Shown: positions 41,050-50,176 of the stretch, piece by piece
Layout: the number at the start of each line of letters is the position of its first letter
Position numbering within the stretch: the first letter of the stretch is position 1
Source: a virus
Virus record (IMG/VR): IMGVR_UViG_3300006921_000010
Span: 1-64,000 of that record
Length of the DNA stretch: 64,000 bases
Reading direction: 5' to 3' (one strand)
Position numbers and translations under genes: made by a program
Notes under the pieces: model-generated
What the model saw: the letters and a program-made list of their open reading frames with translations, nothing else
The model's database searches: none
What the model was told of the DNA's origin: nothing

Positions 41050-42182
41050 GAAGAGAATTAGGAACAGGAAGATGGGACAAGAAACTAATCCAGAATATGG
41101 TTGAGTTATCTGTATCAGACAACTACGAAGAGGCTAAACATGAATGGATAGCAACCGGAGAAGTTTGGTGGAATCAATTAAGTGCAGTACCAGATTGGGC
41201 GGCTAAACATCAGAACAATTGTCTATGCGGTCATGATATAGTATATCATTTTGAGATTCTTAATACTGAGAATGGAACAAGAGAGTGTGTTGGTTCAGAC
41301 CACATCAATTCATATCTAATCTTTAGAGCAATCAAGGAAGATAATCCTTCATTGTCTGACGACATGATAACTGATGACATGATTGAAGAGTGGATTAATG
41401 TTAGAGTCGAAGCACTAAAACAGAAAGTTTGGTGGAGAGAAAACGGTGAACAATTCACACTAATGTTTGATAGAGTTAAAGACCTAGACTTACGAGTTAA
41501 TGTAAGAAAGAAAGGTAGACACTATGACTCTGACTTACAATTATATAGAGATACTACCTTCATTAGAAAGGTATCTAAATATGATTTTGGGGACTTAGAT
41601 TATCAAATGGCTAGTATAGTTTGGAGGTGGAATCACCCAGATAACCCTAAAGCACAGATAAATAGAAAGGGTTTTCCTAACCAAAAACTATGGAATGACC
41701 TATTAATGTTCTACTTTAATGTAGAGAAAGCAGAAGCAATTGTCAAAAAAGAAGACGATTTTGTTGAACGTAGAACATTTACTCTAAAGAAACACAAGGA
41801 AAATCAGATTAACATCAGAAATGAACAAAGAAAAAGGCGAATTAAAGTAGCAAATAAAGTGCATGAGATTACATTTGAACCATTTTTTGTAGAATGTTGT
41901 GATTTCTATGGAGTAAAACCATTCATTAAAGAGCAAGGAAGAAACACTTGGGAAGAAAACTTCTTAAATAATGCTAAGAAGTTAATAGTATCAGGACATA
42001 CCCTGACGGAAGGACAAGTCTCTACACTATGGAATATATTAGATGGTGATAGTAGACAACAACAAGCAACTCAAAAGCAGAAGGAGTATTTAGTTAGGCT
42101 AGGTTATGAAGGCGATGTAGACGAACTAACGAAACATGAAGCAAGCGAGCAAATTAAAAGACTAAAAGGAAATTGGAGTTGA
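41046..42182 (+). CDS. 378-residue zinc-binding protein with LGYEGD tail
   Basis: I place the start at ATG 41046 (MRRELGTGRWDKK). Residues about 60-95 (NNCLCGHDIVYHFEIL...RECVGSDHI) are a CxC-type zinc ribbon found in phage and archaeal proteins. The C-terminus (TQKQKEYLVRLGYEGDVDELTKHEASEQI) is a small helical module seen at the ends of diverse phage DNA-metabolism proteins. Function unresolved. Confidence 0.72.
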   Translation: MRRELGTGRWDKKLIQNMVELSVSDNYEEAKHEWIATGEVWWNQLSAVPDWAAKHQNNCLCGHDIVYHFEILNTENGTRECVGSDHINSYLIFRAIKEDNPSLSDDMITDDMIEEWINVRVEALKQKVWWRENGEQFTLMFDRVKDLDLRVNVRKKGRHYDSDLQLYRDTTFIRKVSKYDFGDLDYQMASIVWRWNHPDNPKAQINRKGFPNQKLWNDLLMFYFNVEKAEAIVKKEDDFVERRTFTLKKHKENQINIRNEQRKRRIKVANKVHEITFEPFFVECCDFYGVKPFIKEQGRNTWEENFLNNAKKLIVSGHTLTEGQVSTLWNILDGDSRQQQATQKQKEYLVRLGYEGDVDELTKHEASEQIKRLKGNWS

Positions 42183-42186
42183 AAAA

Positions 42187-42432
42187 ATGGAAAAGAAAGA
42201 TAAAGGTAAAAGTAAGAAAGAGTTAGAATTAGAATTGGATATGTTAATTGAATCGAATGTTGAACAACAGAATCAACTTCAACAATTGAGTCAAGCATAC
42301 CAGACTATTCTAAATGCGAACACAAACTTAAGTGTTCTAGTAGATAAATATGAAGAAACAATCAACTTGCTAACTGCAAGATTGATAGAAACAAAACGCG
42401 ATGTAAGAGTAGCATCTGAGGAGTCGAGGTAA
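42187..42432 (+). CDS. 81-residue coiled-coil protein
   Basis: Starts MEKKDKGKSKKELELELDML and is a near-continuous helix with Leu/Gln heptads (QQNQLQQLSQAYQ). Likely an oligomerisation protein. No partner known. Confidence 0.68.
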   Translation: MEKKDKGKSKKELELELDMLIESNVEQQNQLQQLSQAYQTILNANTNLSVLVDKYEETINLLTARLIETKRDVRVASEESR

Positions 42433-42478
42433 GGTTAATAGACCTACCTTAATAAGAGAAAAATAAGAGGAAATGAAA

Positions 42479-42685
42479 ATGTTATTAACAATAATTAATG
42501 AAACAGGACATACAGAATTAGTGAGCCAAACGGCATCACAAGTAATAGACCAGATAAACGACCACCCATCTCATTGGGTGATTATTGATGGTGATTTGAC
42601 ATCAAGAGAAATGATTTCAGAAGTAAGTTGGGATACTGTAACATCAGTAGACCTTATTCCGGCAATAGTCGGCGGAACACAGTAA
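42479..42685 (+). CDS. Ubiquitin-like/ThiS-like protein ending in GG-TQ
   Basis: I choose the second ATG at 42479 (MLLTIINETG), eight bases after AGAGG. The 68-residue product follows the small beta-grasp order: strand LLTIIN, strand TELVSQ, helix ASQVIDQIND, strand WVIIDGD, SREMISEV, then VDLIPAIVGGTQ. The hydrophobic strand before GG resembles the VEIVRAVGG ends of ThiS/MoaD. Two residues after GG would need trimming before adenylation, and a JAMM protease (49628) and E1-like enzyme (48526) lie in the same operon. Family call by pattern only. Confidence 0.6.
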   Translation: MLLTIINETGHTELVSQTASQVIDQINDHPSHWVIIDGDLTSREMISEVSWDTVTSVDLIPAIVGGTQ

Positions 42686-42699
42686 GCGTTCCATCTTGA

Positions 42700-42732
42700 G
42701 GGTTGGGTAGTAGATGCCTTCACTACCCACCC
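42700..42732 (+). promoter_or_regulatory. Intergenic hairpin after the ubiquitin-like gene
   Basis: GGGTTGGGTAGT (42700-42711) pairs with ACTACCCACCC (42722-42732). No clear U-tract follows, so partial termination or mRNA protection is likelier than full termination. Confidence 0.55.
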
Positions 42733-42752
42733 TCCTACCAAGAGGCATTATC

Positions 42753-43136
42753 ATGCTTAAAGACAATATTAATTTTATAGATAAAGACGTATTCCCTACG
42801 CTGATGGAAATATTCGGTTGGAATGCAAAAGAAGATTTCTTGACTTACAAGGACATGGCTGTTGTTAGAGCAGACTTTTATCCTACGGGTCATGTATTCG
42901 CTTTCAGTCATAAGGCTGTTATCGTTTGTGATGGTAAGATGAGTATCACCTACAAAGGTGAAACTTATACAGACTTTTCAGAATTAGAGAAAAGATATGG
43001 AACCAAAGCAATATCCACATTTCCAAAGTGGGAGATTAAAATGGAAAAACAATGGACTGTTAAAAAGAACGGTCAATGGGTGGCGGCATTCACCAATCTA
43101 GCAGAAATGCCATATAGACAAGCATTGAGGTGCTAA
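42753..43136 (+). CDS. 127-residue hypothetical protein
   Basis: The start ATG 42753 (MLKDNINFIDKDVF) follows AAGAGG. Beta-rich central part (HKAVIVCDGKMSITYKG). It ends one base before the ribonucleotide reductase gene, so it is transcribed with it. Unrecognised. Confidence 0.7.
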   Translation: MLKDNINFIDKDVFPTLMEIFGWNAKEDFLTYKDMAVVRADFYPTGHVFAFSHKAVIVCDGKMSITYKGETYTDFSELEKRYGTKAISTFPKWEIKMEKQWTVKKNGQWVAAFTNLAEMPYRQALRC

Positions 43137-43137
43137 T

Positions 43138-45069
43138 ATGAGTAAACAAATAAATACAATCAAAAAACCAAATGATGACGACAAGGCAAGTAAGATAATG
43201 AGCGACATTACAGTATATATGAAATATGCTAAATGGCTTCCATCTGACTTTAGGAAAGAAACATGGAAAGAGATTTGTGATAGAAATATGCAAATGCATC
43301 TAAGAAAAATTGATTCTTTACCTGCTACCGGCGAAGATATGAGAGAGTTAATGAGAAAAGAAATCATAAACATTTATGATAACTTTGTAGTTACTCACAA
43401 AATACTTCCATCAATGCGTTCAATGCAATATGCAGGTAAGGCAATAGAAGTATCACCTAATTCAATTTACAACTGTGCTTATATGCCAGTAGATTCAGCA
43501 GAATGCTTTCATGAATGTATGTTCTTATTGATGAATGGGACAGGAGTAGGATACTCTGTTCAAAGACACCATGTAGAACAACTACCTGAGATACAATTAC
43601 CAAATGTTAATAGAACAAGAAAGATAGTAATTCAAGACTCTATCATTGGTTGGGCTGATGCAGTTAAAGAATTGTTTAGGTCATATACAGGTGAGTTAAG
43701 TCAAACTCCTAGATTCATTTATGATGATATTAGACCTAAAGGGACACGACTCAAAACTAGAGGAGGTCAAGCACCTGGCCCACAACCATTGAAAGAATGT
43801 ATGCTTAAAGTAGAACATATACTTCAAAGCAAAACTAATGGTGATAAACTTACAACATTAGAATGTCATGATATTATGTGTCATATTGCTGATGCAGTTA
43901 CAGCAGGTGGTAATAGACGAGCCGCATTAATTAGTTTATTTAGTGCTGACGACCAACACATGATTAACTGTAAAGCAGGTGATTTCTATGTTGATAATGC
44001 ACAAAGATTTAGAGCAAATAATTCTGCTGTATTATTAAGACATAGAGTAACTAAACCATTCTTTGATGGATTGTGGAAACGTGTGCAAGCAGGTGGTTCT
44101 GGAGAGCCAGGAATATACCTAACTAATGACAAAGATTGGGGAACAAATCCTTGTTGTGAAATAGCACTTAGACCATATCAATTCTGTAATCTTACAGAAG
44201 TTAATTCATCAACAGTAGAAAGCCAAGAGGACTTAGAAGAGAGAGTAAAAGCGGCAACTATTTTAGGCACAATGCAAGCAACATATACTGACTTCCATTA
44301 CCTTAGAGATATATGGAGGACTACTACTGAAAAAGACGCACTGCTAGGTGTTTCTATGACAGGATTAGCGTCTAATAGGTTGAAGGGATTAGACGTTACA
44401 GGAATGGCTGTAATGGCTAAAGAAGTGAATAGACATTGGGCTACAATGTTGCGTATTAATCCGGCGGCAAGAGTAACTTGTGTTAAGCCATCTGGGACTG
44501 CTTCTATGGTATTAGGTTCCTCATCAGGAATACATGCTTGGCATGATGAATATTATATTAGAAGAATTAGAGTTGGTAAGACAGAAGCAATCTGCACATA
44601 TCTAACTAACAACCATCCTGAACTTATTGTAGATGATGAGTTTAACCCTGATGGTAGAATAATAGAGATACCGCAGAAAGCACCAGAAGGTGCATTAATC
44701 AAAAGGAATGAAAGCACCTTTGATTTCTTAGAGAGAGTGAAGGAGACTTCAGTAGGTTGGGTTAAACACGGTCATAGTAACGGCCAGAATACTCACAATG
44801 TATCTGCAACAGTTTACATTGACAAAGACCAATGGGATGACGTAGGAACATGGATGTGGAATAACAGACATTTCTACAATGGACTATCATGCTTTCCAAA
44901 TGATGATAGTGTATATGTTCAAGCACCTTTTGAATCATGTGATAAAGATACATATGATAGAATGTTTGAATATCTTAAAGAAGTAGATTTAACAAAAATA
45001 ATAGAGTATGAAGATGATAGTAATTTTGGCGTAGACCCTGCTTGTGCGGGTGGTGTGTGTGAGATATAA
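43138..45069 (+). CDS. nrdJ: Class II (B12-dependent) ribonucleotide reductase
   Basis: A 643-residue enzyme reducing ribonucleotides to deoxyribonucleotides for viral DNA synthesis. Visible signatures: the N-terminal GTGVGYSVQ region (about 135), NPCCEIALRPYQFCNL (about 337-352; substrate-site loop with the radical-relay Cys), SGTASMVLGSSSGIH (about 450), and the C-terminal redox pair in ACAGGVCEI. The tail plus lack of an NrdB partner or a glycyl-radical motif favour class II, which needs adenosylcobalamin. Length is close to the monomeric class. Confidence 0.88.
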   Translation: MSKQINTIKKPNDDDKASKIMSDITVYMKYAKWLPSDFRKETWKEICDRNMQMHLRKIDSLPATGEDMRELMRKEIINIYDNFVVTHKILPSMRSMQYAGKAIEVSPNSIYNCAYMPVDSAECFHECMFLLMNGTGVGYSVQRHHVEQLPEIQLPNVNRTRKIVIQDSIIGWADAVKELFRSYTGELSQTPRFIYDDIRPKGTRLKTRGGQAPGPQPLKECMLKVEHILQSKTNGDKLTTLECHDIMCHIADAVTAGGNRRAALISLFSADDQHMINCKAGDFYVDNAQRFRANNSAVLLRHRVTKPFFDGLWKRVQAGGSGEPGIYLTNDKDWGTNPCCEIALRPYQFCNLTEVNSSTVESQEDLEERVKAATILGTMQATYTDFHYLRDIWRTTTEKDALLGVSMTGLASNRLKGLDVTGMAVMAKEVNRHWATMLRINPAARVTCVKPSGTASMVLGSSSGIHAWHDEYYIRRIRVGKTEAICTYLTNNHPELIVDDEFNPDGRIIEIPQKAPEGALIKRNESTFDFLERVKETSVGWVKHGHSNGQNTHNVSATVYIDKDQWDDVGTWMWNNRHFYNGLSCFPNDDSVYVQAPFESCDKDTYDRMFEYLKEVDLTKIIEYEDDSNFGVDPACAGGVCEI

Positions 45070-45112
45070 TCATCATTACAAATACAAAGGTTTCACATCT
45101 ACTGATGTTAAA

Positions 45113-45406
45113 ATGATATACCCTTTTCTACTAGAGAAGGTAATGACTGTTGAGCATATTCTACCCTCATCAAGAGACCGTGTGGGTAAATATGCTTACA
45201 GGAATAAAGACCAGATGGTTGATTCTTTTATACAAGCATCAACTGATGTGATAGATGGTAATTGTGGTGCTGAATATTATCTTAACTTTGTTAGAAGAAT
45301 ATTTATAGCATCATCATTATCACCAAGTAATAGCAAGTTTTACTTGGAGATAGCAGAATTGAAACAACTTGCAGAATATATAGAGGCGAATAAAAATGAA
45401 GTTTAG
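45113..45406 (+). CDS. 97-residue helical hypothetical protein
   Basis: I use ATG 45113 (MIYPFLLEKVMTVEH); upstream GTG codons inside the reductase gene are less likely. No strong ribosome site is visible. Helical, with many Ser and Asn near FIASSLSPSNSKF. Function unknown. Confidence 0.55.
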   Translation: MIYPFLLEKVMTVEHILPSSRDRVGKYAYRNKDQMVDSFIQASTDVIDGNCGAEYYLNFVRRIFIASSLSPSNSKFYLEIAELKQLAEYIEANKNEV

Positions 45407-45875
45407 TGATTGTAAATGTGGATGTAATAAGTTCAATTTAGATATGAAAGGAAAAATGATATGTCAAGCGTGTGGTGCTGAGTTTAAACCATTTGAAGCA
45501 GAAATGCATAAGGTGATTAAAGACGATGGCTTCCATTATTTTTGGGCTGTGTTTACACCCCATTTTATGGAACGATTAACTGAGAGAATCCCAGGTGCTG
45601 AAGTAGAAGATGTGTTAGAGATTGCATCGGCAATAGAGAAGAAAGCAAAGAGAAAGAAGTTTCAATGCACCAGATGGAAAGACAGACATATCATATGGAA
45701 ATATAGATATAACGAGAAGCGTAAAAGACTTGAGTTAGAGTTTATCAGCGTAATACCTGTAAATAAGTTTACCACTAGATTAGACAATGGATACTTTGTT
45801 AAAGATATACAATATGTCGAAATAGAAACTAAGGAGGAATCTAAATGCAAAACAATAAAAATGAACAAGAAATAA
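45396..45875 (+). CDS. 159-residue protein: zinc ribbon plus RelE/DUF4258-like domain
   Basis: Residues 1-30 (CKCGCNKFNLD...CQACG) are a zinc ribbon. Residues about 50-150 (FTPHFMERLTERIP...KWRH-like CTRWKDRHIIWKYRYN...LEFISVIP) have the helix-then-sheet order of RelE/DUF4258 proteins. It could act on RNA. Start ATG 45396 overlaps the previous gene by 11 bases. Confidence 0.65.
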   Translation: MKFSDCKCGCNKFNLDMKGKMICQACGAEFKPFEAEMHKVIKDDGFHYFWAVFTPHFMERLTERIPGAEVEDVLEIASAIEKKAKRKKFQCTRWKDRHIIWKYRYNEKRKRLELEFISVIPVNKFTTRLDNGYFVKDIQYVEIETKEESKCKTIKMNKK

Positions 45876-46267
45876 AACAACAAGAAGAATTACAAGCGAA
45901 GTATGATTCATTTATGAAATCAGACTTACTTAAAGGACTTAAGAAATATCTAAAAGATAACAACAGAATCAGAAATAAATCTGATGGTTTTGGTAGAAGG
46001 AAAGGTAATGGATTAGAAAGACCATGTATTAATGGTAAATATTATTCATGGAACTCCTTTACTAAACTCCCTAAAGATGCAGTATTAGTTTATTGTCTGA
46101 TGACAGGTTGTGATTTAGATTACTTACTAGCCCTACAAAAGAGAGGTTGGTTTGATGTGAATAAGAAACTTAGAGCGCAAGCCCGTAAAGATGGTAAAGA
46201 GATTATAGGCGTATCTGGAGGATTTCTAATCAAACCTAAAGGTTGGAAAGGTGAAACTAATGTTTAG
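45845..46267 (+). CDS. 140-residue basic hypothetical protein
   Basis: Starts MQNNKNEQEIKQQEE with AAGGAGG upstream. Helical N-terminus, then a Lys/Arg/Gly-rich globular part. Overlaps both neighbours. Unrecognised. Confidence 0.7.
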   Translation: MQNNKNEQEIKQQEELQAKYDSFMKSDLLKGLKKYLKDNNRIRNKSDGFGRRKGNGLERPCINGKYYSWNSFTKLPKDAVLVYCLMTGCDLDYLLALQKRGWFDVNKKLRAQARKDGKEIIGVSGGFLIKPKGWKGETNV

Positions 46268-47594
46268 TCATTATGGTAATGAATATAAGTTTAAACTAAA
46301 AATATTCGGTGCTAGTGATTCTGCTACAGATTTCCAAACTACTAATGTGTGTGTTTATTCTACATATGAAATAGAGACTTTAATGTTAGAAGTAGCGAGA
46401 ACATGGAATCCACATTTTGCTCAAGGTAGACGACACTCCGGCCACATGATTGAGCATTCATATGGAGGTGATTCAGTTGTTTCCGTATCTGTTCAAAATC
46501 AATCAGGCGGATATGCTAAAGGTGAACCTCTTATTCAAGAGATTCAGAAAACATTACAGTTTCTTTTCGGTTGGGGAAATAGAAGATACAGCAGGCGTTT
46601 TGGAACACCTGATGAGTTTAAGATTGCTATTGTTTTACCAGATGCAGGTAATATGGCTATAATGATAGAGAAGGGTAAAACCTACTATAAGTTAATGAAT
46701 CAAAGGATTAAGAAGAAGAATCTAATGTTTGCTATGTCAAGATATTTGTATCGTTCTACATCAGACAACGATGGAGTTAGCCTATTAACATACTTAATGA
46801 AGATGATGACATTGCCTGAAAATGTATCCTATGTTTTAGAAAATCGAATCCCATTTTGGTTCTTTGATATGGAAACCAGACAGAAGGTTCATTGTAGACT
46901 TAATGCTGAATTAATAGGCACTTCAGAAGTAGCAATAGAAGTATCGGATGGTATTTGGGGTTCACTATCAGTCGAAGATTTAGATACTATGGTAAATTAT
47001 TTCTATCTAGGACATACTCGTTCTAAAACATGGAGGAATGCTTCACCTAAAAGATTGTGGACTATGACTATGGGTGAAGAACCCACTAATTCACAGTTAG
47101 ATTTGATGAAAGAGTTTCTTGTTCAGAATAGGACTAAGGATTTAATAGAGAATCGAGCAAAAGAATTGATGGCTAGTTTAGTTGTTAAGTATCCAGATAG
47201 AATTAATATCATAGAGGTAGAAAATAAAACCATTATGTTTGTTGCAGGTAAGTTAGGTGATTGGGCTATAACAGCAACAGGATTAGGTAGAGGTAGTGCC
47301 ACGCAGAAAGTATCAGTATACTTTTATGATACTATGTCCTCTGATGAAGGGGTTTTTAAAGGCCCAATTTGCATTGATAACATACATTCTAATTCAAGTT
47401 TAGGAGACCAATTTGCTTCAAGAGCATTGGCTTTATTAAACGATAAATTAACTGTTAAATTAATACATACTATTGATAGATATATACCAGATGGTTGCAC
47501 TGAAGAAAATGATGAGTGTAGGATATATAAAACAACTAACATACCATTAGCAGAATTAGATGCAAAGACATTGAATTGGAGTGAATTGCTATGA
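46260..47594 (+). CDS. 444-residue hypothetical protein before TFB
   Basis: Start ATG 46260 (MFSHYGNEYKFKLK) after AAAGGTG. The body alternates strands and helices (for example DSVVSVSVQNQSGGYA and GPICIDNIHSNSSLGDQ). It ends inside the TFB start (four-base overlap). No family recognised; possibly a novel enzyme or regulator. Confidence 0.72.
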   Translation: MFSHYGNEYKFKLKIFGASDSATDFQTTNVCVYSTYEIETLMLEVARTWNPHFAQGRRHSGHMIEHSYGGDSVVSVSVQNQSGGYAKGEPLIQEIQKTLQFLFGWGNRRYSRRFGTPDEFKIAIVLPDAGNMAIMIEKGKTYYKLMNQRIKKKNLMFAMSRYLYRSTSDNDGVSLLTYLMKMMTLPENVSYVLENRIPFWFFDMETRQKVHCRLNAELIGTSEVAIEVSDGIWGSLSVEDLDTMVNYFYLGHTRSKTWRNASPKRLWTMTMGEEPTNSQLDLMKEFLVQNRTKDLIENRAKELMASLVVKYPDRINIIEVENKTIMFVAGKLGDWAITATGLGRGSATQKVSVYFYDTMSSDEGVFKGPICIDNIHSNSSLGDQFASRALALLNDKLTVKLIHTIDRYIPDGCTEENDECRIYKTTNIPLAELDAKTLNWSELL

Positions 47595-48523
47595 GTAGCA
47601 TTTGTATAGAGTGTGAAGGTAATGAGTTTATGTTTGATGATAGGTTAGGTGAACGAATATGTGTATCATGTGGCTTTGTTCAGGTTACTCATATCTTTGA
47701 GGACACTAATAGAACAATAGTATCAACAGACCATCACTATAATTTAGGTGCAGGTATTTTTATTAAAGGTGCAGATAGAGCATTGGGTTCATTCATTGGG
47801 GAAGAACGCACCAATAATACAGACTTAATTAGTTCTTTGAAAAGAACCCAAAGAAGGTTTAGGAACAAGAAAGATATTTCAATCAACCGAGGACTTATGG
47901 AATGTAATATGGTTTTATCCCCATATCTACCTAACATTAGATTGAAAGAGAATGTTCATTCTTATTATCGAAGATTATACTTCGACCATAAGTTTACAGG
48001 TATTCCATTAACTCTAAGAGCATGTGCTGTAGTAGTTATATGTCTTAGAGAATATGGACTACCTATAAGCATTAATGAGTTAGCAACTGCAAATAATGAA
48101 AACCCACATAAGGTGTCTAAATATGCTAGACATCTTGCTAGGTTCTTAGGTAAATCTAGTGTATTACAAAGTATGCCTATCTCTCCGTGGATTGATAGAG
48201 TATGTAATGACTTAAATGCAAGTAGAGAGTTTACAAGTGATTGTAGAATAGTAGTAGAGTATTTGCATCAGTTAGTATTAGAACATGACATACACTTCTC
48301 AAGAAGTTATATGGCTACAGGAATATGGATAACATCTCTACTAAGAGCGCAGGGTAAACCAGAATATACCCAAGAAGTAATATGTAATGCTTGTAATTGT
48401 TCAGCAGTTGCACAGCGTTTAATTGCGAAGAAATTATTTCCCATGTTAAACTTACAGAAAGATAAACTGAAAGTATTAACTGTGGAAGAGTTTGTATCTG
48501 GTATAAGAATAGGAGGACAATAA
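47591..48523 (+). CDS. tfb: Transcription initiation factor TFB
   Basis: A 310-residue TFIIB homologue. The N-terminal zinc ribbon is CIECEGNEFMFDD...CVSCG (residues 5-27), followed by the linker and two cyclin-like repeats (about 110-195 and 205-300, with LPISINELATANNENPHKVSKYARHL in the first). It would bind TBP-DNA and recruit host RNA polymerase, possibly to switch to viral promoters such as those in the array or the virion operon. Confidence 0.9.
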   Translation: MSSICIECEGNEFMFDDRLGERICVSCGFVQVTHIFEDTNRTIVSTDHHYNLGAGIFIKGADRALGSFIGEERTNNTDLISSLKRTQRRFRNKKDISINRGLMECNMVLSPYLPNIRLKENVHSYYRRLYFDHKFTGIPLTLRACAVVVICLREYGLPISINELATANNENPHKVSKYARHLARFLGKSSVLQSMPISPWIDRVCNDLNASREFTSDCRIVVEYLHQLVLEHDIHFSRSYMATGIWITSLLRAQGKPEYTQEVICNACNCSAVAQRLIAKKLFPMLNLQKDKLKVLTVEEFVSGIRIGGQ

Positions 48524-48525
48524 TA

Positions 48526-49146
48526 ATGAAAACAAAAACAAAAAGAAAGGTGCTAGTGATTGGAGTAGGCGGGATAGGTAGTTTCCTAACCCCTCTACTT
48601 CATAGGACAGGGTTGTATGATATTTACATGCATGACCCTGATACTGTTGATTTGAAAAACATCAGTTATCAAAACTTTAATCATGGTGATATTGGATTGA
48701 ATAAAGTAACTGCAATGCGTATCAATACTACTTGTATGAATCACTTGGCTGATGTTGGGTTGAGTCAAGGTAAAGCATATCCGATATTAACTAAGAAACA
48801 ATTAGAAGGTTTTGATTTAATAATATGTTGTGCTGATAATCTAGCAGTAAGAAAACTCTTGTATGCTCAAGGGTTCAAAGATGATTGTAAAACACATTGG
48901 TTAGACCTTAGAGCGCAAGGTAGAAATGGTGCTTTGATTAGTTATCTTACAGAGGGCAATTTTAGTGAAACATTACTAAATGGGCCAGAAGGTTCTTTCT
49001 CTTGTCAAGGAGAGAACTTTAATGAATCCTTAAATACAGAGGATTTACACTTCACTCACGTAGCAATTGCGGGTTATGGCGCACAATGGATGCAACGATG
49101 GTTCGCAGGTGATGAAGTAAAGGACAAATATATAATAAACGTATGA
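48526..49146 (+). CDS. E1/ThiF-like adenylating enzyme
   Basis: A 206-residue single-domain protein with the Rossmann start VLVIGVGGIGSFL (about residues 7-19), DPDTVDLKNISYQNF and DIGLNKVTAMR (matching D-x-D-x-V ... N ... Q-x-F ... D-x-G-x-x-K), and IICCADNLAVRKLL. A Cys in GSFSCQGENF could be the acceptor; the zinc CxxC pairs of larger E1s are absent. It would adenylate the GG end of a ubiquitin-like protein, with the 42479 product as candidate substrate. Confidence 0.8.
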   Translation: MKTKTKRKVLVIGVGGIGSFLTPLLHRTGLYDIYMHDPDTVDLKNISYQNFNHGDIGLNKVTAMRINTTCMNHLADVGLSQGKAYPILTKKQLEGFDLIICCADNLAVRKLLYAQGFKDDCKTHWLDLRAQGRNGALISYLTEGNFSETLLNGPEGSFSCQGENFNESLNTEDLHFTHVAIAGYGAQWMQRWFAGDEVKDKYIINV

Positions 49147-49155
49147 GTTGATAAT

Positions 49156-49635
49156 ATGGTAAAATGGACAAAAGATGAAGAAGAACAAATACTACAAGGT
49201 TGGCCTGTTAAAGAGCATAGAGATGCGATAGCAGAAGAATTAGGTAGAAGTAAAGCGGCTTGCGCTACACGTTATCGTAAGTTGATTAAAGAAACACCTG
49301 CAAAAGATTTGACAGGGGATGCTTATGTTGAGAAGGTTCAACAAATGAAAGAAGAAGTAGTAGAAGAAATCAAAGAAACTATTACCCCAACAAAAGCGGC
49401 ACAAGAAATTAGTGAAAAGATAACTGAAATCATAGAACAAAATGAAGCGGAGTTAGCGGCAACTAATGGTAAACTAAAAGAAGTAAAAGAAGAATTGAAA
49501 GAAGAACAAGTGAATAATGTTGCAGAAACAGTAGAAATACTTTCTACAAAGAAAGACTACAAGTATACAGTTAGGATTGTAGCACTATTAACAATACTTG
49601 GATGTTCATACTTAGGATGGTATTTGTATGCTTAA
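49156..49635 (+). CDS. Tail-anchored protein with SANT/Myb-like domain
   Basis: A 159-residue protein. Residues 3-44 (WTKDEEEQILQGWP...IAEELGRSKAACATRYRKL) look like a SANT/Myb helix-turn-helix. A charged coiled coil follows, and residues about 138-158 (VRIVALLTILGCSYLGWYLYA) are a single C-terminal membrane segment. It could tether DNA to the host membrane. It lies between the E1-like and JAMM genes. Confidence 0.75.
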   Translation: MVKWTKDEEEQILQGWPVKEHRDAIAEELGRSKAACATRYRKLIKETPAKDLTGDAYVEKVQQMKEEVVEEIKETITPTKAAQEISEKITEIIEQNEAELAATNGKLKEVKEELKEEQVNNVAETVEILSTKKDYKYTVRIVALLTILGCSYLGWYLYA

Positions 49636-50176
49636 TGGTAAAGAAATAGATTACACAGGAAGAAGGACTAATCTTGTAGATTATAGAGGAGATGACTTTC
49701 AGGAATTAATTCCCGATTGGAAAAGAATAATAGAATCAAAATACGAAGATGTATGCCTAATACACAGGTCTCAACTTAAGAAAACAATAGATGATTTCCA
49801 TAAAGCAATTTGGGAAATGTCTACAAATGCTTTCGATAAACCTAGAGAGATTCAGATAGTAATTGATGGTAACGATAAGTGCCATATTAGTGCTGGAAAT
49901 CCAGGCTATGTTACATTTGGTGGACAAGAAGAAGGAATCGCAGGTATGAAGTTTCCATTAAAAGAATGGATTCATACTCATCCTTTCGGACAAGCGTTTT
50001 GGAGTGGCACAGATATGAATACTATTAATATGTACCATAGATTTTTAAACTCCGCTACTGTTATAGGTAATGGTGAGAAGCAAACATCGTACTTCAGGTA
50101 TGACGCTGATGGTAATGATTATCATGAATGGACACAGTTTGCATGGGGACAGATAGGTGGAGGTGAAGAAGAATGA
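49628..50176 (+). CDS. JAMM/JAB metalloprotease-like protein
   Basis: A 182-residue protein with a full metal-site motif HTHPFGQAFWSGTD (His-x-His, then Ser-x-x-Asp) near residues 118-131, preceded by strands and a helix compatible with a JAB fold. Such proteases cut after the GG of ubiquitin-like proteins or remove them from targets. With the ubiquitin-like and E1-like genes nearby it completes a possible modifier cycle; no E2 is seen. Confidence 0.8.
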   Translation: MLNGKEIDYTGRRTNLVDYRGDDFQELIPDWKRIIESKYEDVCLIHRSQLKKTIDDFHKAIWEMSTNAFDKPREIQIVIDGNDKCHISAGNPGYVTFGGQEEGIAGMKFPLKEWIHTHPFGQAFWSGTDMNTINMYHRFLNSATVIGNGEKQTSYFRYDADGNDYHEWTQFAWGQIGGGEEE

